A stretch of DNA of 12,104 bases, taken from the NCBI GenBank assembly GCA_003153335.1, contig PLYG01000476.1, positions 773-12,876 on the forward strand, read 5' to 3'. Source of the DNA: Betaproteobacteria bacterium (GTDB lineage: Bacteria > Pseudomonadota > Gammaproteobacteria > Burkholderiales > Casimicrobiaceae). This document shows, in pieces, positions 6,395 through 12,104 of the stretch. Position numbers and translations under genes: made by a program. A model generated the notes under the pieces. That model saw nothing but the letters and a program-made list of their open reading frames with translations. It was not told the origin of the DNA and did not search any database. How positions within the stretch are numbered: position 1 is the first letter of the stretch; the number at the start of each line of letters is the position of its first letter.

Positions 6395-7048
6395 CTACGC
6401 CGCACGTTTCAGTTCTGTCACGACGTGGTTTTTTGCCTGCTGGTCAACACCCATAAAAATATCCAGTATCTGCCTCACGCGAGTTCGAGGTTCATCCCGA
6501 TGCTGGTCACAACTCATAGAATTTCGCCATTCTGAGAACTCTTGAAAAGGAGATTTCAGCGTAATTGAAGGTGTTTTTCCAATTCCAAGAAAGTTCGACA
6601 TCGTTGCGGCGAGTAGCGCGCGCTTTTCTGATGGAAGTCCGTTCCGGTAGCTTACGTGGGCCGTATTAGCGAGTTCGAGTAATTGCATCATGCGGTCAGC
6701 CTTCGAGCCGGTTGAACCGATGTGTTCAATTTGGTCAAGCAACTCGCGCCGTCTAATTAGCACCGCAGATTTTCGGCTCTCAAAGAGTTCCCTTTCGATC
6801 AAACCATCGATCAAAGCGTCGGTCAGACGACCGAGGCGCGCTTCGCATCCTGCCAATTGGAGCTGAAGCGAGGTTAAGCGCTGAGCCAGATCGTCGACGG
6901 CGGTTTTGTTCATATTCTCTACCATGTCCCTCAAGTCCCTCATCTTCTGATGATCCAGGCAAATGGTCGCATACGTGCGGCTAAGAATATCTTCAATTTC
7001 CTGCCGTTCCCGGTCGCCGCGGAAACTTCCCGTGAGCGGCCATTCACG
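6395..7048 (-). pseudogene. Large serine recombinase, C-terminal remnant
   Basis: The open stretch matches the C-terminal half of large serine recombinases. It has a coiled-coil segment (LQLQLAGCEARLGRLTDALID, IERELFESRKSAVLIRRRELLDQI), then FLELAN-like MMQLLELANTAHVSYRNGLPS, EKRALLAATMSN and the terminal LKSPFQEFSEWRN. The catalytic N-terminal resolvase domain with its nucleophilic Ser is absent. The first ATG (6943) would give 182 aa, but recombinase-like sequence (RERQEIEDILSRTY) continues upstream in frame to a TAG at 7049-7051, where it meets the IS91 remnant. This is a 5'-truncated relic of a phage or element integrase and cannot be active. It shows that another integrating element was once present at or near this place. 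Confidence 0.75.
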
Positions 7049-7290
7049 CTAGCATACCCAAGTAGCGGTGGTGGTGGACACGCGGCGGCGGCACCAGAGC
7101 CGCGATGCAGTCAAGCAGATCGAGCGGGGTGAGGATCTGCGGGCCACTCCGCCGGAGGCCGGTTTCGGGTTTCGTAGATGAGTTGCTCATTGACGTAATG
7201 CCTGTTGCGGGCAAGGGCTGGTGCGCAGTTGACGTCTCCGGACGCAAGGGTGACCGAGCCGGCGAGAGGCGGTGATCTGACGATAGATAT
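7044..7290 (-). pseudogene. IS91-family transposase fragment, frameshifted
   Basis: On the - strand the segment ILTPLDLLDCIAALVPPPR followed by VHHHRYLGMLA corresponds to the C-terminal region of IS91-type (Y2) transposases, usually LTPLELLDRLAALVPPPR followed by HRHRYxGVLAPN. Here the sequence stops right after GMLA with TGA (7044-7046), so the end is lost. Upstream, LARNRHYVNEQLIYE lies in another frame, and joining it to STKPETGL needs a frame change around 7165-7178. Family members have ...LIYESTKP... in one frame. It is a dead, truncated and frameshifted copy. The upstream limit is uncertain because similarity fades beyond about 7290. Confidence 0.65.
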
Positions 7291-7583
7291 TGACACGCTG
7301 CAAGTGACTGCCGAAAACTCGCCTAATTTCCCGAGCAAGAAGATACATCAATGCCTTCTTGAAAGGTGGTCACCCCGGCGAAAAATCGAAGAGACGGCTG
7401 TGACGATGTCGAGCTGTTCGACCCAGAGCCGATGAGTTTGTCAGGGATTTTGTGTGCCGGGCATCGCATTGTGAACAGACGAGCATGTACGCCAAGCCAG
7501 AAGAAACCAGCTGCTTCGGCGGCGGCAGCGTTGGCGTTGTGTCATCGAACACGACGGTTGAAGACGAACTCGCTCGATGATCG
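7291..7583. other. Non-coding or decayed stretch
   Basis: Between the IS91 fragment and the end of tctA I see no credible gene. Short open frames on the - strand (for example one containing KKALMYLLAREIRRVF around 7300-7360) look protein-like, but I do not recognise them; they may be further transposon debris. No clear terminator for tctA stands out here. Confidence 0.4.
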
Positions 7584-9089
7584 CTATTCAGGTTGCTGAT
7601 GATGAGCAGGCGCCTTTCGAGCTTCCAAGAAAAACGCTGCCACTTGCCACACGATAAAAATGCCAATAATGCTGAGCAGGGTACCGCTGATGGGGTGGGT
7701 GAGGAACGCGGTGAAACTCCCGCGACTCAAGAGGAGTGCCCGGCGGCCGTTTTCTTCCAGCATGGGGCCGAGGATGAAGCCCAGCATGAGCGGAGCAGGG
7801 TCCAGATCCAGGCGCAGGAACATATATCCGATGAAACCAAAGACAGCGGTGATGTAAATGTCATCCAGGCTGTTGTTGACGCTGTAGGTGCCGATGCAGC
7901 AGAAGAAAAGAATCGATGGAAACAGCACGCTGTAGGGGATCTTGAACACCGTCAACCAGTAGCGCACCAAGGGCACGTTGAGAGTGATCAGGAAGACGTT
8001 GCCCACCCACATGCTGGCCACCAGGCCCCAGAACAAATCGGGATGGCCGGCGATCATGTTGGGTCCGGGTTGGATGCCCTTGATGATGAAGGCCGCCATC
8101 ATGAGGGCCATCACGGCGTTCTCGGGAATGCCGATGCTCATGAGCGGGATGAAACTGGTGCGTGCGGCCGCTTCGTCGGCTGCGCCTTGCCCGGCCACTC
8201 CCTCGATGGCGCCGGAGCCGATCTCGTGCTTGTACTTGCTGAATTTCTTGTCGACGGCATAGGCGGCGAACTGCGCGATCACGGGACCGCCGCCGGGCAG
8301 GATGCCCAGGAAGGAGCCGATCACACTGCCGCGCAATGCGCTGGGAATGATGCGCTTGAACTCTGGCCAGGTCGGCATGAGCTTGATCTCGCCGTTGAAA
8401 GGCGTGCGTTCGTCCTTGTTGTCAAGGTTTTTCGTGATCTCGGCAATGCCGAAGCACCCCAACGCGATGCTCACCAGGCCGATGCCGTCGGACAGGAAGA
8501 CCATATTCATGGTGAAGCGCTGCGCGCCGCTGTTGACATCGGTGCCGATCTGCCCGAGCAGCACGCCGATCAAACACATAGCCATGCCATTGAGCAGACT
8601 GCCGGTGGTGACAAAGCTCACGCACACAAACCCCACCAGCATGAGGGCGCAGTAATCGGTAGGCCCGAACAGGAGGGCGACCTCGCCAAGAGCCGGGGCC
8701 AGGAACGAGAGCACGACAATGGCCACCGTACCGCCAATGAAGCTGGAAACGCCCGCGGTGAACAGGGCCAGGCCGGTCTTGCCCTTGAGCGTCATCTGGT
8801 AGCCATCGATGCAGGCCACGATGCTGCTGGCGTGCGGAATCTTCATCGTGATGGCGCTCACGCTGTCGCCATATTGAGCGCCGTAGTAGATCCCCGCCAG
8901 CATGATGAGCGCGCCACCTGTGGGAATGGTATAGGTCAGGGGCAGCAAAATGCTGATGGTGGCCAGAGGGCCCAGTCCAGGTAGCAGGCCCACGAGTGTG
9001 CCCACCGTGCACCCGATGGCGCAGAACATCAGGTTCTGCCACGTCAGTGCGACTTCAAAGCCAAGCGCGAGGTTGTGCAGGACGTCCAT
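7584..9089 (-). CDS. tctA: Tripartite tricarboxylate transporter, large permease subunit (TctA family)
   Basis: A 501-aa inner-membrane protein with about a dozen hydrophobic segments in two similar halves, the usual TctA length. TctA forms the channel for sodium- or proton-driven uptake of organic acids delivered by a periplasmic TctC (Bug) protein. Family features: GTLVGLLPGLGPLATISILL (31-50), YGAQYGDSVSAI ahead of IPHASS (69-89), DGYQMTLKGKTGLAL (95-109), LGILPGGGPVIAQFAAY (261-277) and LGF-ILGP near the C-terminus. The signature normally read as EGVAAPEAANN is EGVAGQGAADE here (296-306), followed by IGIPENA (319-325) instead of LGIPGSA. That suggests a divergent subfamily with perhaps a different substrate. 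ATG 9089 overlaps the tctB stop by one base (TGATG), so the two are translationally coupled. The frame is intact with chromosomal-type codon use. Confidence 0.92.
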   Translation of the reverse strand: MDVLHNLALGFEVALTWQNLMFCAIGCTVGTLVGLLPGLGPLATISILLPLTYTIPTGGALIMLAGIYYGAQYGDSVSAITMKIPHASSIVACIDGYQMTLKGKTGLALFTAGVSSFIGGTVAIVVLSFLAPALGEVALLFGPTDYCALMLVGFVCVSFVTTGSLLNGMAMCLIGVLLGQIGTDVNSGAQRFTMNMVFLSDGIGLVSIALGCFGIAEITKNLDNKDERTPFNGEIKLMPTWPEFKRIIPSALRGSVIGSFLGILPGGGPVIAQFAAYAVDKKFSKYKHEIGSGAIEGVAGQGAADEAAARTSFIPLMSIGIPENAVMALMMAAFIIKGIQPGPNMIAGHPDLFWGLVASMWVGNVFLITLNVPLVRYWLTVFKIPYSVLFPSILFFCCIGTYSVNNSLDDIYITAVFGFIGYMFLRLDLDPAPLMLGFILGPMLEENGRRALLLSRGSFTAFLTHPISGTLLSIIGIFIVWQVAAFFLEARKAPAHHQQPE

Positions 9090-9514
9090 CAGTAGAGGGG
9101 CAGGTTAAAACTAAGCAGTTTTTGAAACGCCAAGGCAACGGCAACCAGGCCGGCGGCGATTTTGAGGTTGCGCATCACAGAATACGACGAGGTGCCGGCA
9201 ATCGAGGCGCAAAACACCATGAACACGATGCCCGTGATCATGTTGACGTGCTCGGAGATCAGCGCAAATCCGCCCAGGCTCGCCAGGATGATGGCAATGT
9301 TCTTCAGGTTGAGTTCCAGGTGGACGCGTTCGACGAAGCGCGAACGCACCACGGTGATCACGCCAATCAAGAACAGAAGACAACTCACCAATAAGGGAAA
9401 CAGGCCGGGCCCCGCGCGACTGAACTGGCCCATCGGGTAACGCAGCGACTGCAGGCCAAAGGCCAGGGAAATCGCCATGAGGAACAGGCCCCTGACAAGA
9501 TTTCGGTCATTCAT
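9089..9514 (-). CDS. tctB: Tripartite tricarboxylate transporter, small membrane subunit (TctB family)
   Basis: A 141-aa protein with four hydrophobic segments: about 7-25 (VRGLFLMAISLAFGLQSL), 36-57 (GPGLFPLLVSCLLFLIGVIT), 73-105 (IAIILASLGGFALIS, then MITGIVFMVFCASIA), and 117-133 (IAAGLVAVALAFQKLL). The motif GPGLFP is the well-conserved TctB loop. TctB is needed with TctA for uptake, but its exact job is unclear. ATG 9514 has GGAA 7 nt upstream, a modest ribosome-binding site. It is the first gene of a tctB-tctA pair. No tctC receptor gene lies upstream or downstream inside the window, so the pair must use a binding protein encoded elsewhere if it works. Confidence 0.88.
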   Translation of the reverse strand: MNDRNLVRGLFLMAISLAFGLQSLRYPMGQFSRAGPGLFPLLVSCLLFLIGVITVVRSRFVERVHLELNLKNIAIILASLGGFALISEHVNMITGIVFMVFCASIAGTSSYSVMRNLKIAAGLVAVALAFQKLLSFNLPLY

Positions 9515-9932
9515 ACTGCAGTTCCGTCTTCAGCTTCATTCCGATCCGCCGCGCCGACAAAAACCGGCATGGAAGCTTGGAGCGCGAGCTACGTTGCATG
9601 GACAAGGTTTCTACTTGGGCGGCCGAGTGTCTAGGCCTTGGGAGTGAAATCGAGAACAACAGCAAAGCTGGTGACGGTGACGGAGAGAATAGGAAGAAGG
9701 TTCTCATCGCTTGCCGTCCGCCCATTGACATTGGCCCAACTCGCAGCTGTAATCAACGGTTCAAGCGATCGATAGCGGCTTCAATCCTCAACTGCAATTG
9801 CATTCGGTCGTCCTCAGGAATCGCCGCGTCAGGACAAGCAAATCCTTCATGTCCGCAATGGCTAACACATAGGCTACGTAAAGTGGACCCCTGCGTCAAG
9901 ACATTACGCGCCAAACCTTTCCAGAACCTTAC
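9515..9932. other. 418-bp gap upstream of tctB without a convincing gene
   Basis: The stretch should hold the tctBA promoter, but no clear -35/-10 pair stands out. A + strand open frame (9577-9969) has no family resemblance and runs into the IS remnant, so I do not call it. On the - strand a 48-codon frame from TTG 9899 to TGA 9753 is a possible small gene (see findings). The motif AGTGGACCCCTGCG (9882-9895) resembles sequences often found at the ends of transposons, but I cannot define an element there. Confidence 0.45.
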
Positions 9933-10072
9933 GAGGCTGTGTAAAAACGTGTCGGTGATGTCCGCATAGTCAGGCTGTTGCGCGTTGGTGCCAATGTGCG
10001 GTCATTGGTCGAGGCGGGCAGATGAAGCGATTCAGTGAGGATGAGGATCGAAGCCAAGTAACCTTGCTGCCG
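9933..10072 (+). mobile_element. IS1182-like element, left-end remnant with transposase start
   Basis: GAGGCTGTGTAAAAACG (9933-9949) looks like the terminal inverted repeat and end of IS1182-family elements. About 70 bp later ATG 10022 opens MKRFSEDEDRSQVTLLP, which matches the N-terminus of that transposase family, commonly MKRFxEGEDRxQVTLLPE. After codon 17 (10072) the resemblance stops abruptly and the rest of the transposase (over 400 aa) is absent. The breakpoint is therefore close to 10072, and what follows is other DNA. Confidence 0.6.
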
Positions 10073-10190
10073 GACACGAAGGCGCCCTACTGCGGACATT
10101 TGCCTCTGTACTCCGTCATTCTCGCGCTCTGCCCCGAAGCGCAGACTGGACATCCAGCCAGGCAAATCCGATTGACCCCGTTCTTTCCAC

Positions 10191-10217
10191 GCCGCCCCAT
10201 CCGGGCGGCACTTTTTT
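10191..10217 (+). terminator. Intrinsic terminator, + strand
   Basis: Stem GCCGCCC (10191-10197) and GGGCGGC (10203-10209) with loop CATCC, then AC and six T (10212-10217). It would stop + strand transcription coming from the IS remnant side. It is also the first hairpin of the stem-loop chain. Confidence 0.65.
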
Positions 10218-10413
10218 GTCGGGCGATTCGCCTTTGCGATCGCCCACCGAGGGCGTCGTCCTTTCGACGCCCCCTGCCTACGGCAGCATATCGTCCGGGG
10301 CTTCCCCCGAACGAGCACTACCCCCCGCAATCGTCGGGCGGAACGCCCGACGATTGCGGGGGGTATTTTCCATTGCGAAACAATGGCTTTCCGGTTTTTA
10401 CTCACGACGGAAA

Positions 10414-10436
10414 CCCGCCAATTCATCATTGGCGGG
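10414..10436 (-). terminator. Hairpin spanning the integrase stop codon, likely terminator
   Basis: CCCGCCAAT (10414-10422) and ATTGGCGGG (10428-10436) form a 9-bp stem. The TGA of the integrase gene (10426-10428) lies at the loop. On the - strand the stem is followed by TTTCC, a weak T run. Confidence 0.5.
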
Positions 10437-11760
10437 TCTCTTGACCGGTCTTCGGTGTGCTCGTGGGTTCCTTTTTCGCCGGCCGGAACTTCTTGGTTTG
10501 CAGTTGTTTGGCCTGCATGAGGGTCAACACATGAGAATAGTGGTGCTCGATGTGGGTGACCGATGTCCCCCTGTTCTTGGCGAGCATATGGATGGGCACA
10601 CCAGCGAGTAGCGATTGGGTGCAATAGAAATGGCGCAGGCTGTAGACGGAGCGGGCCTTGCCCCATCGATCTTCCAACAGACCCATATCCGAGAGCACCT
10701 TCTTGAAGGCGTTCGTGAAGTTGTTTATCGCCTTACCGTCGAAGCCGCAGAAGATGTAGTTATCGGGCGCGGTATGTTTCGAGATTTTCTTGAGTCGTTC
10801 AAGATAGTGCCCGGTGCCTTCGCGGCAGACCACCGTCCGCGCGCCAGTCTTCGTCGAGGGCGAGACCTCGATCACCAGCGCGGGCGTGCCGTCTTCGTCC
10901 TGTTCTTCGCGGATATCGCGCCAGAGCAGTTGCTTCGCTTCGTTCGGTCGTAGGCCGCTATTCGCCAGGAACAACACATAGTGGCGGAGCATTTCCCGTT
11001 GCAACCGGTGGAGCGCATTCGGGCCGGCGCGGTGCAATGTGCCGCCGTTCTTGCCCTCAGCCGTGACCATGTCCTCTTTGACCCATTCGCGCAGGTGCTC
11101 GTAGATGCGCTTCCACTCTGTTTCCGAAAAAGTTGGCCGGCGAACGACGCCCTTCGTGTGGCTCACCTTAGGCGGCTTGATCCAAGGCTCCCGCTTCACG
11201 CATCCAACGCGTTTGCCCCACCGGAAAATTTGCCGAAGCATCCCGGCTTCCATCTCAAGGGTCTTCTGCGCCGGGACGCGCGCGGCATTCGCGGGGATTG
11301 GACCATCTCTCCCTTCGGCCTCGCGGCGGATGGGATTGTAATAGTTGATCCGCCAATCCCAGTACTTTTCAACGAACGCGTCCGCCATGTCCGCTACCCG
11401 ATGCTCACCCAGGTAGGGGATGAAATAATTTTTCGCAAACGCGGTATGAAGTTTCTGGCGATGAATCGAGAGCCCCGCTCGGTGCGTGTCATAGAACCGC
11501 TTCCAGAGGTCCTTGAACCGCAAGTTGCCGGCCAGCTTTACATCGAGCCCCTGCTTCTGCTCGGCGCGCAGTTCGTAGTAGAGGTCTTCGACTTCCGTGA
11601 TCGCCGCGTTCAATTCCGCGGTCTTGACGGACCTGATGACATAGCCGCCAACGCCGGGGATCTTAAGCCGGACCTGGTACGTCGTCTTCTTACGGCCCGG
11701 CCGGCTGTAGAGGAAAATTGCCCCATCCCGGAGGCGGTGTGCGTTTTCGTAGAAGCCCAT
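10426..11760 (-). CDS. Tyrosine-type site-specific integrase
   Basis: A 444-aa phage-type tyrosine recombinase. The N-terminal part (1-75) includes an arm-binding-like segment (AIFLYSRPGRKKTTYQVRLK). The core-binding SAM-like domain is about 80-190 (FKDLWKRFYDTHRAG to IFRWGKRVG). The catalytic domain is about 205-420. Active-site residues: Arg271 (NSGLRPNEAKQLLW), Lys304 (STKTGARTV), Arg376 in YSLRHFYCTQ and nucleophile Tyr408 in IEHHYSH. The usual His of the HxxR box is Tyr373, and the box III His is Thr399 (GTSVTHIEHHY); both substitutions are common in this branch. It should catalyse integration and excision at the 20-bp repeats, the right one lying 35 bp before its start. ATG 11760 has GGCGG upstream. 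It appears intact. No excisionase gene was found. Confidence 0.92.
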   Translation of the reverse strand: MGFYENAHRLRDGAIFLYSRPGRKKTTYQVRLKIPGVGGYVIRSVKTAELNAAITEVEDLYYELRAEQKQGLDVKLAGNLRFKDLWKRFYDTHRAGLSIHRQKLHTAFAKNYFIPYLGEHRVADMADAFVEKYWDWRINYYNPIRREAEGRDGPIPANAARVPAQKTLEMEAGMLRQIFRWGKRVGCVKREPWIKPPKVSHTKGVVRRPTFSETEWKRIYEHLREWVKEDMVTAEGKNGGTLHRAGPNALHRLQREMLRHYVLFLANSGLRPNEAKQLLWRDIREEQDEDGTPALVIEVSPSTKTGARTVVCREGTGHYLERLKKISKHTAPDNYIFCGFDGKAINNFTNAFKKVLSDMGLLEDRWGKARSVYSLRHFYCTQSLLAGVPIHMLAKNRGTSVTHIEHHYSHVLTLMQAKQLQTKKFRPAKKEPTSTPKTGQETRQ

Positions 11761-11761
11761 A

Positions 11762-11783
11762 GATACCGCCTGTCGATACCGCC
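11762..11783 (+). repeat. 9-bp direct repeats just upstream of the integrase start
   Basis: GATACCGCC occurs at 11762-11770 and 11775-11783, a 13-bp period, between the integrase ATG and the right attachment repeat. They overlap the likely ribosome-binding and promoter area of the integrase gene and could be binding sites for the integrase or an accessory factor. Functional reading is inference. Confidence 0.5.
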
Positions 11784-11794
11784 CGCTTCAAGAA

Positions 11795-11814
11795 ATTGGT
11801 GAACGATTGGTAAA
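11795..11814 (+). repeat. Right attachment-site repeat (attR candidate)
   Basis: Same 20 bp as at 4312-4331, in the same orientation. It lies between the integrase start and rpsI and defines the inner right boundary of the island. Confidence 0.8.
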
Positions 11815-11847
11815 AAATGATGACTCGACGCAGCGTGTGAATCAAGG

Positions 11848-11867
11848 ATTGGTGAACGATTGGTGAA
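11848..11867 (+). repeat. Third attachment-like repeat
   Basis: ATTGGTGAACGATTGGTGAA has 19 of 20 bases identical to the island-end repeats (G for A near the end) and starts 53 bp after the second copy. Its two halves (ATTGGTGAA twice, with CG between) match each other perfectly. It may mark an earlier or alternative boundary, or an integrase-binding site. Confidence 0.7.
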
Positions 11868-11871
11868 TAGC

Positions 11872-11902
11872 AAAAAGCGGCTGGAATAAATTCCACCCGC
11901 TT
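11872..11902 (-). terminator. Present terminator of rpsI
   Basis: AAGCGG-C-TGGAA (11875-11885) and TTCCA-C-CCGCTT (11891-11902) form an 11-bp stem with one internal mismatch. On the - strand it is followed by a T run (A run at 11872-11876). It lies about 30 nt beyond the rpsI stop and differs completely from the terminator at 4206-4230. Confidence 0.7.
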
Positions 11903-11932
11903 GATTTTAAACGAAAAACTTAAGATTCTGGC

Positions 11933-12104
11933 TTAACGCTTGCTGAACTGCTTGCGGCGCCGCGCCTTGTGCAGGCCGACTTTCTTGCGCTCGACTTCGC
12001 GCGCGTCGCGCGTGACCAGCCCCGCCTTGGACAGGGTCGGCTTGAGCGCCGCATCGTATTCGATCAGCGCCCGCGTCACGCCATGGCGCACCGCGCCGGC
12101 CTGG
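11933..12104 (-). CDS. rpsI: 30S ribosomal protein S9, C-terminal part (partial)
   Basis: The last 56 codons of rpsI enter from the right edge. The conserved run QAGAVRHGVTRALIEYD, followed by GLVTRDAREVERKKVGLHKA and the basic tail RRRKQFSKR, is unmistakable. The C-terminal tail of S9 reaches the P-site tRNA in the small ribosomal subunit, so its last residues are under strong constraint, and here they are intact. The gene normally follows rplM (L13) in one operon, off the window to the right. The tail and the following terminator differ from the relic next to argC. This fits replacement of the 3' end by element DNA that restores the coding sequence. Confidence 0.97.
   Translation of the reverse strand, partial: QAGAVRHGVTRALIEYDAALKPTLSKAGLVTRDAREVERKKVGLHKARRRKQFSKR

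Larger units (their letters stand above)
10191..10436. repeat. Chain of nine back-to-back stem-loops next to the integrase gene
   Basis: Nine hairpins follow one another with linkers of 0-11 nt. H1 10191-10209 (7-bp stem). H2 10221-10245 (7+3 bp, one bulge). H3 10251-10272 (8 bp, GGGCGTCG/CGACGCCC). H4 10274-10286 (5 bp). H5 10291-10314 (4+5 bp, one mismatch). H6 10319-10365 (perfect 22-bp stem, loop GAA). H7 10370-10386 (6 bp). H8 10388-10413 (6 bp, 14-nt loop). H9 10414-10436 (9 bp, loop TCATC). The arms differ from one another, so this is not a simple sequence repeat or a CRISPR array. H9 contains the integrase stop codon. The function is unknown: candidates are a structured RNA, a DNA site that is active when single-stranded, or stacked terminators. 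Confidence 0.7.
4312..11814. mobile_element. Integrative genomic island between argC and rpsI
   Basis: The island is bounded by the perfect direct repeat ATTGGTGAACGATTGGTAAA at 4312-4331 and 11795-11814. An intact tyrosine integrase reads inward from 35 bp inside the right repeat, which is the usual arrangement for integrative elements. Everything between is accessory: a broken methylase, a damaged toxin-antitoxin pair, recombinase and IS remnants, and a tctBA transporter pair. The flanking genes argC and rpsI are neighbours in related genomes. No replication, conjugation or capsid gene is visible, so the element would need help to move, or is a decayed remainder of a larger one. The methylase to recombinase part (4396-7048) has visibly lower GC than the flanking genes. 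Confidence 0.8.

Noticed and set aside
7593..8984. A 463-codon open frame on the + strand
   Set aside because: It lies entirely antisense to tctA. Its product is a low-complexity His/Glu/Asp/Gly/Ala mixture typical of the reverse frame of a hydrophobic membrane protein.
9577..9969. A 130-codon + strand open frame upstream of tctB
   Set aside because: It shows no family resemblance, has irregular composition, and overlaps the IS1182-like end. It is probably chance.
10191..10436. CRISPR array or integron attC array
   Set aside because: The hairpin units differ in sequence and length with no repeated unit or regular spacers. No cas genes, and no conserved attC core sites or gene cassettes, are present.
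10216..10611. A 131-codon + strand open frame running through the hairpin chain and into the integrase gene
   Set aside because: More than a third is antisense to the well-supported integrase and the rest is hairpin arms. No start signal or recognised domain supports it, although a small leader-like peptide cannot be fully excluded.

Overview
The window is GC-rich chromosomal DNA that looks betaproteobacterial, probably Burkholderiales. The evidence is the gene order around argC, erpA, bactofilin, anmK and rpsI, the codon use, and the presence of tctA/tctB transporter genes, which are abundant in that order. The lineage is inferred from gene order and protein resemblance, not from a database search.

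Left core (1-4230): the end of an M23 peptidase gene and anmK run on the + strand. They converge on a - strand series argC, DUF6776 membrane protein, bactofilin, erpA. A shared hairpin between anmK and erpA probably ends both transcripts. Right core (11933-12104): the last 56 codons of rpsI (ribosomal protein S9) on the - strand. In related genomes rpsI is expected directly upstream of argC.

Between argC and rpsI sits an integrative island of about 7.5 kb (roughly 4312-11814). It is bounded by a perfect 20-bp direct repeat, and an intact 444-aa tyrosine integrase lies at its rpsI-proximal end. A third, near-identical copy of the repeat lies 53 bp further out. Next to argC there is what looks like a displaced, decayed 3' tail of rpsI plus its old terminator, while the present rpsI has its own tail and a second terminator. 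This suggests that integration once replaced the 3' end of rpsI, and that more than one insertion may have used the site.

The cargo is mostly decayed: a frameshifted and truncated D12-type adenine methylase; a HigB/HigA-like toxin-antitoxin pair whose toxin carries an early nonsense codon while the antitoxin is intact; the C-terminal part of a large serine recombinase; a piece of an IS91-family transposase; and the left end of an IS1182-like element. The only intact metabolic cargo is a tctB-tctA pair, the two membrane subunits of a tripartite tricarboxylate transporter, with no tctC binding-protein gene beside it.

The most unusual structure is a nearly unbroken chain of nine stem-loops between the IS1182 remnant and the 3' end of the integrase gene (10191-10436), including one perfect 22-bp stem with a 3-nt loop. 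I cannot assign it to a known RNA or DNA element, and it is the best candidate here for something undescribed.
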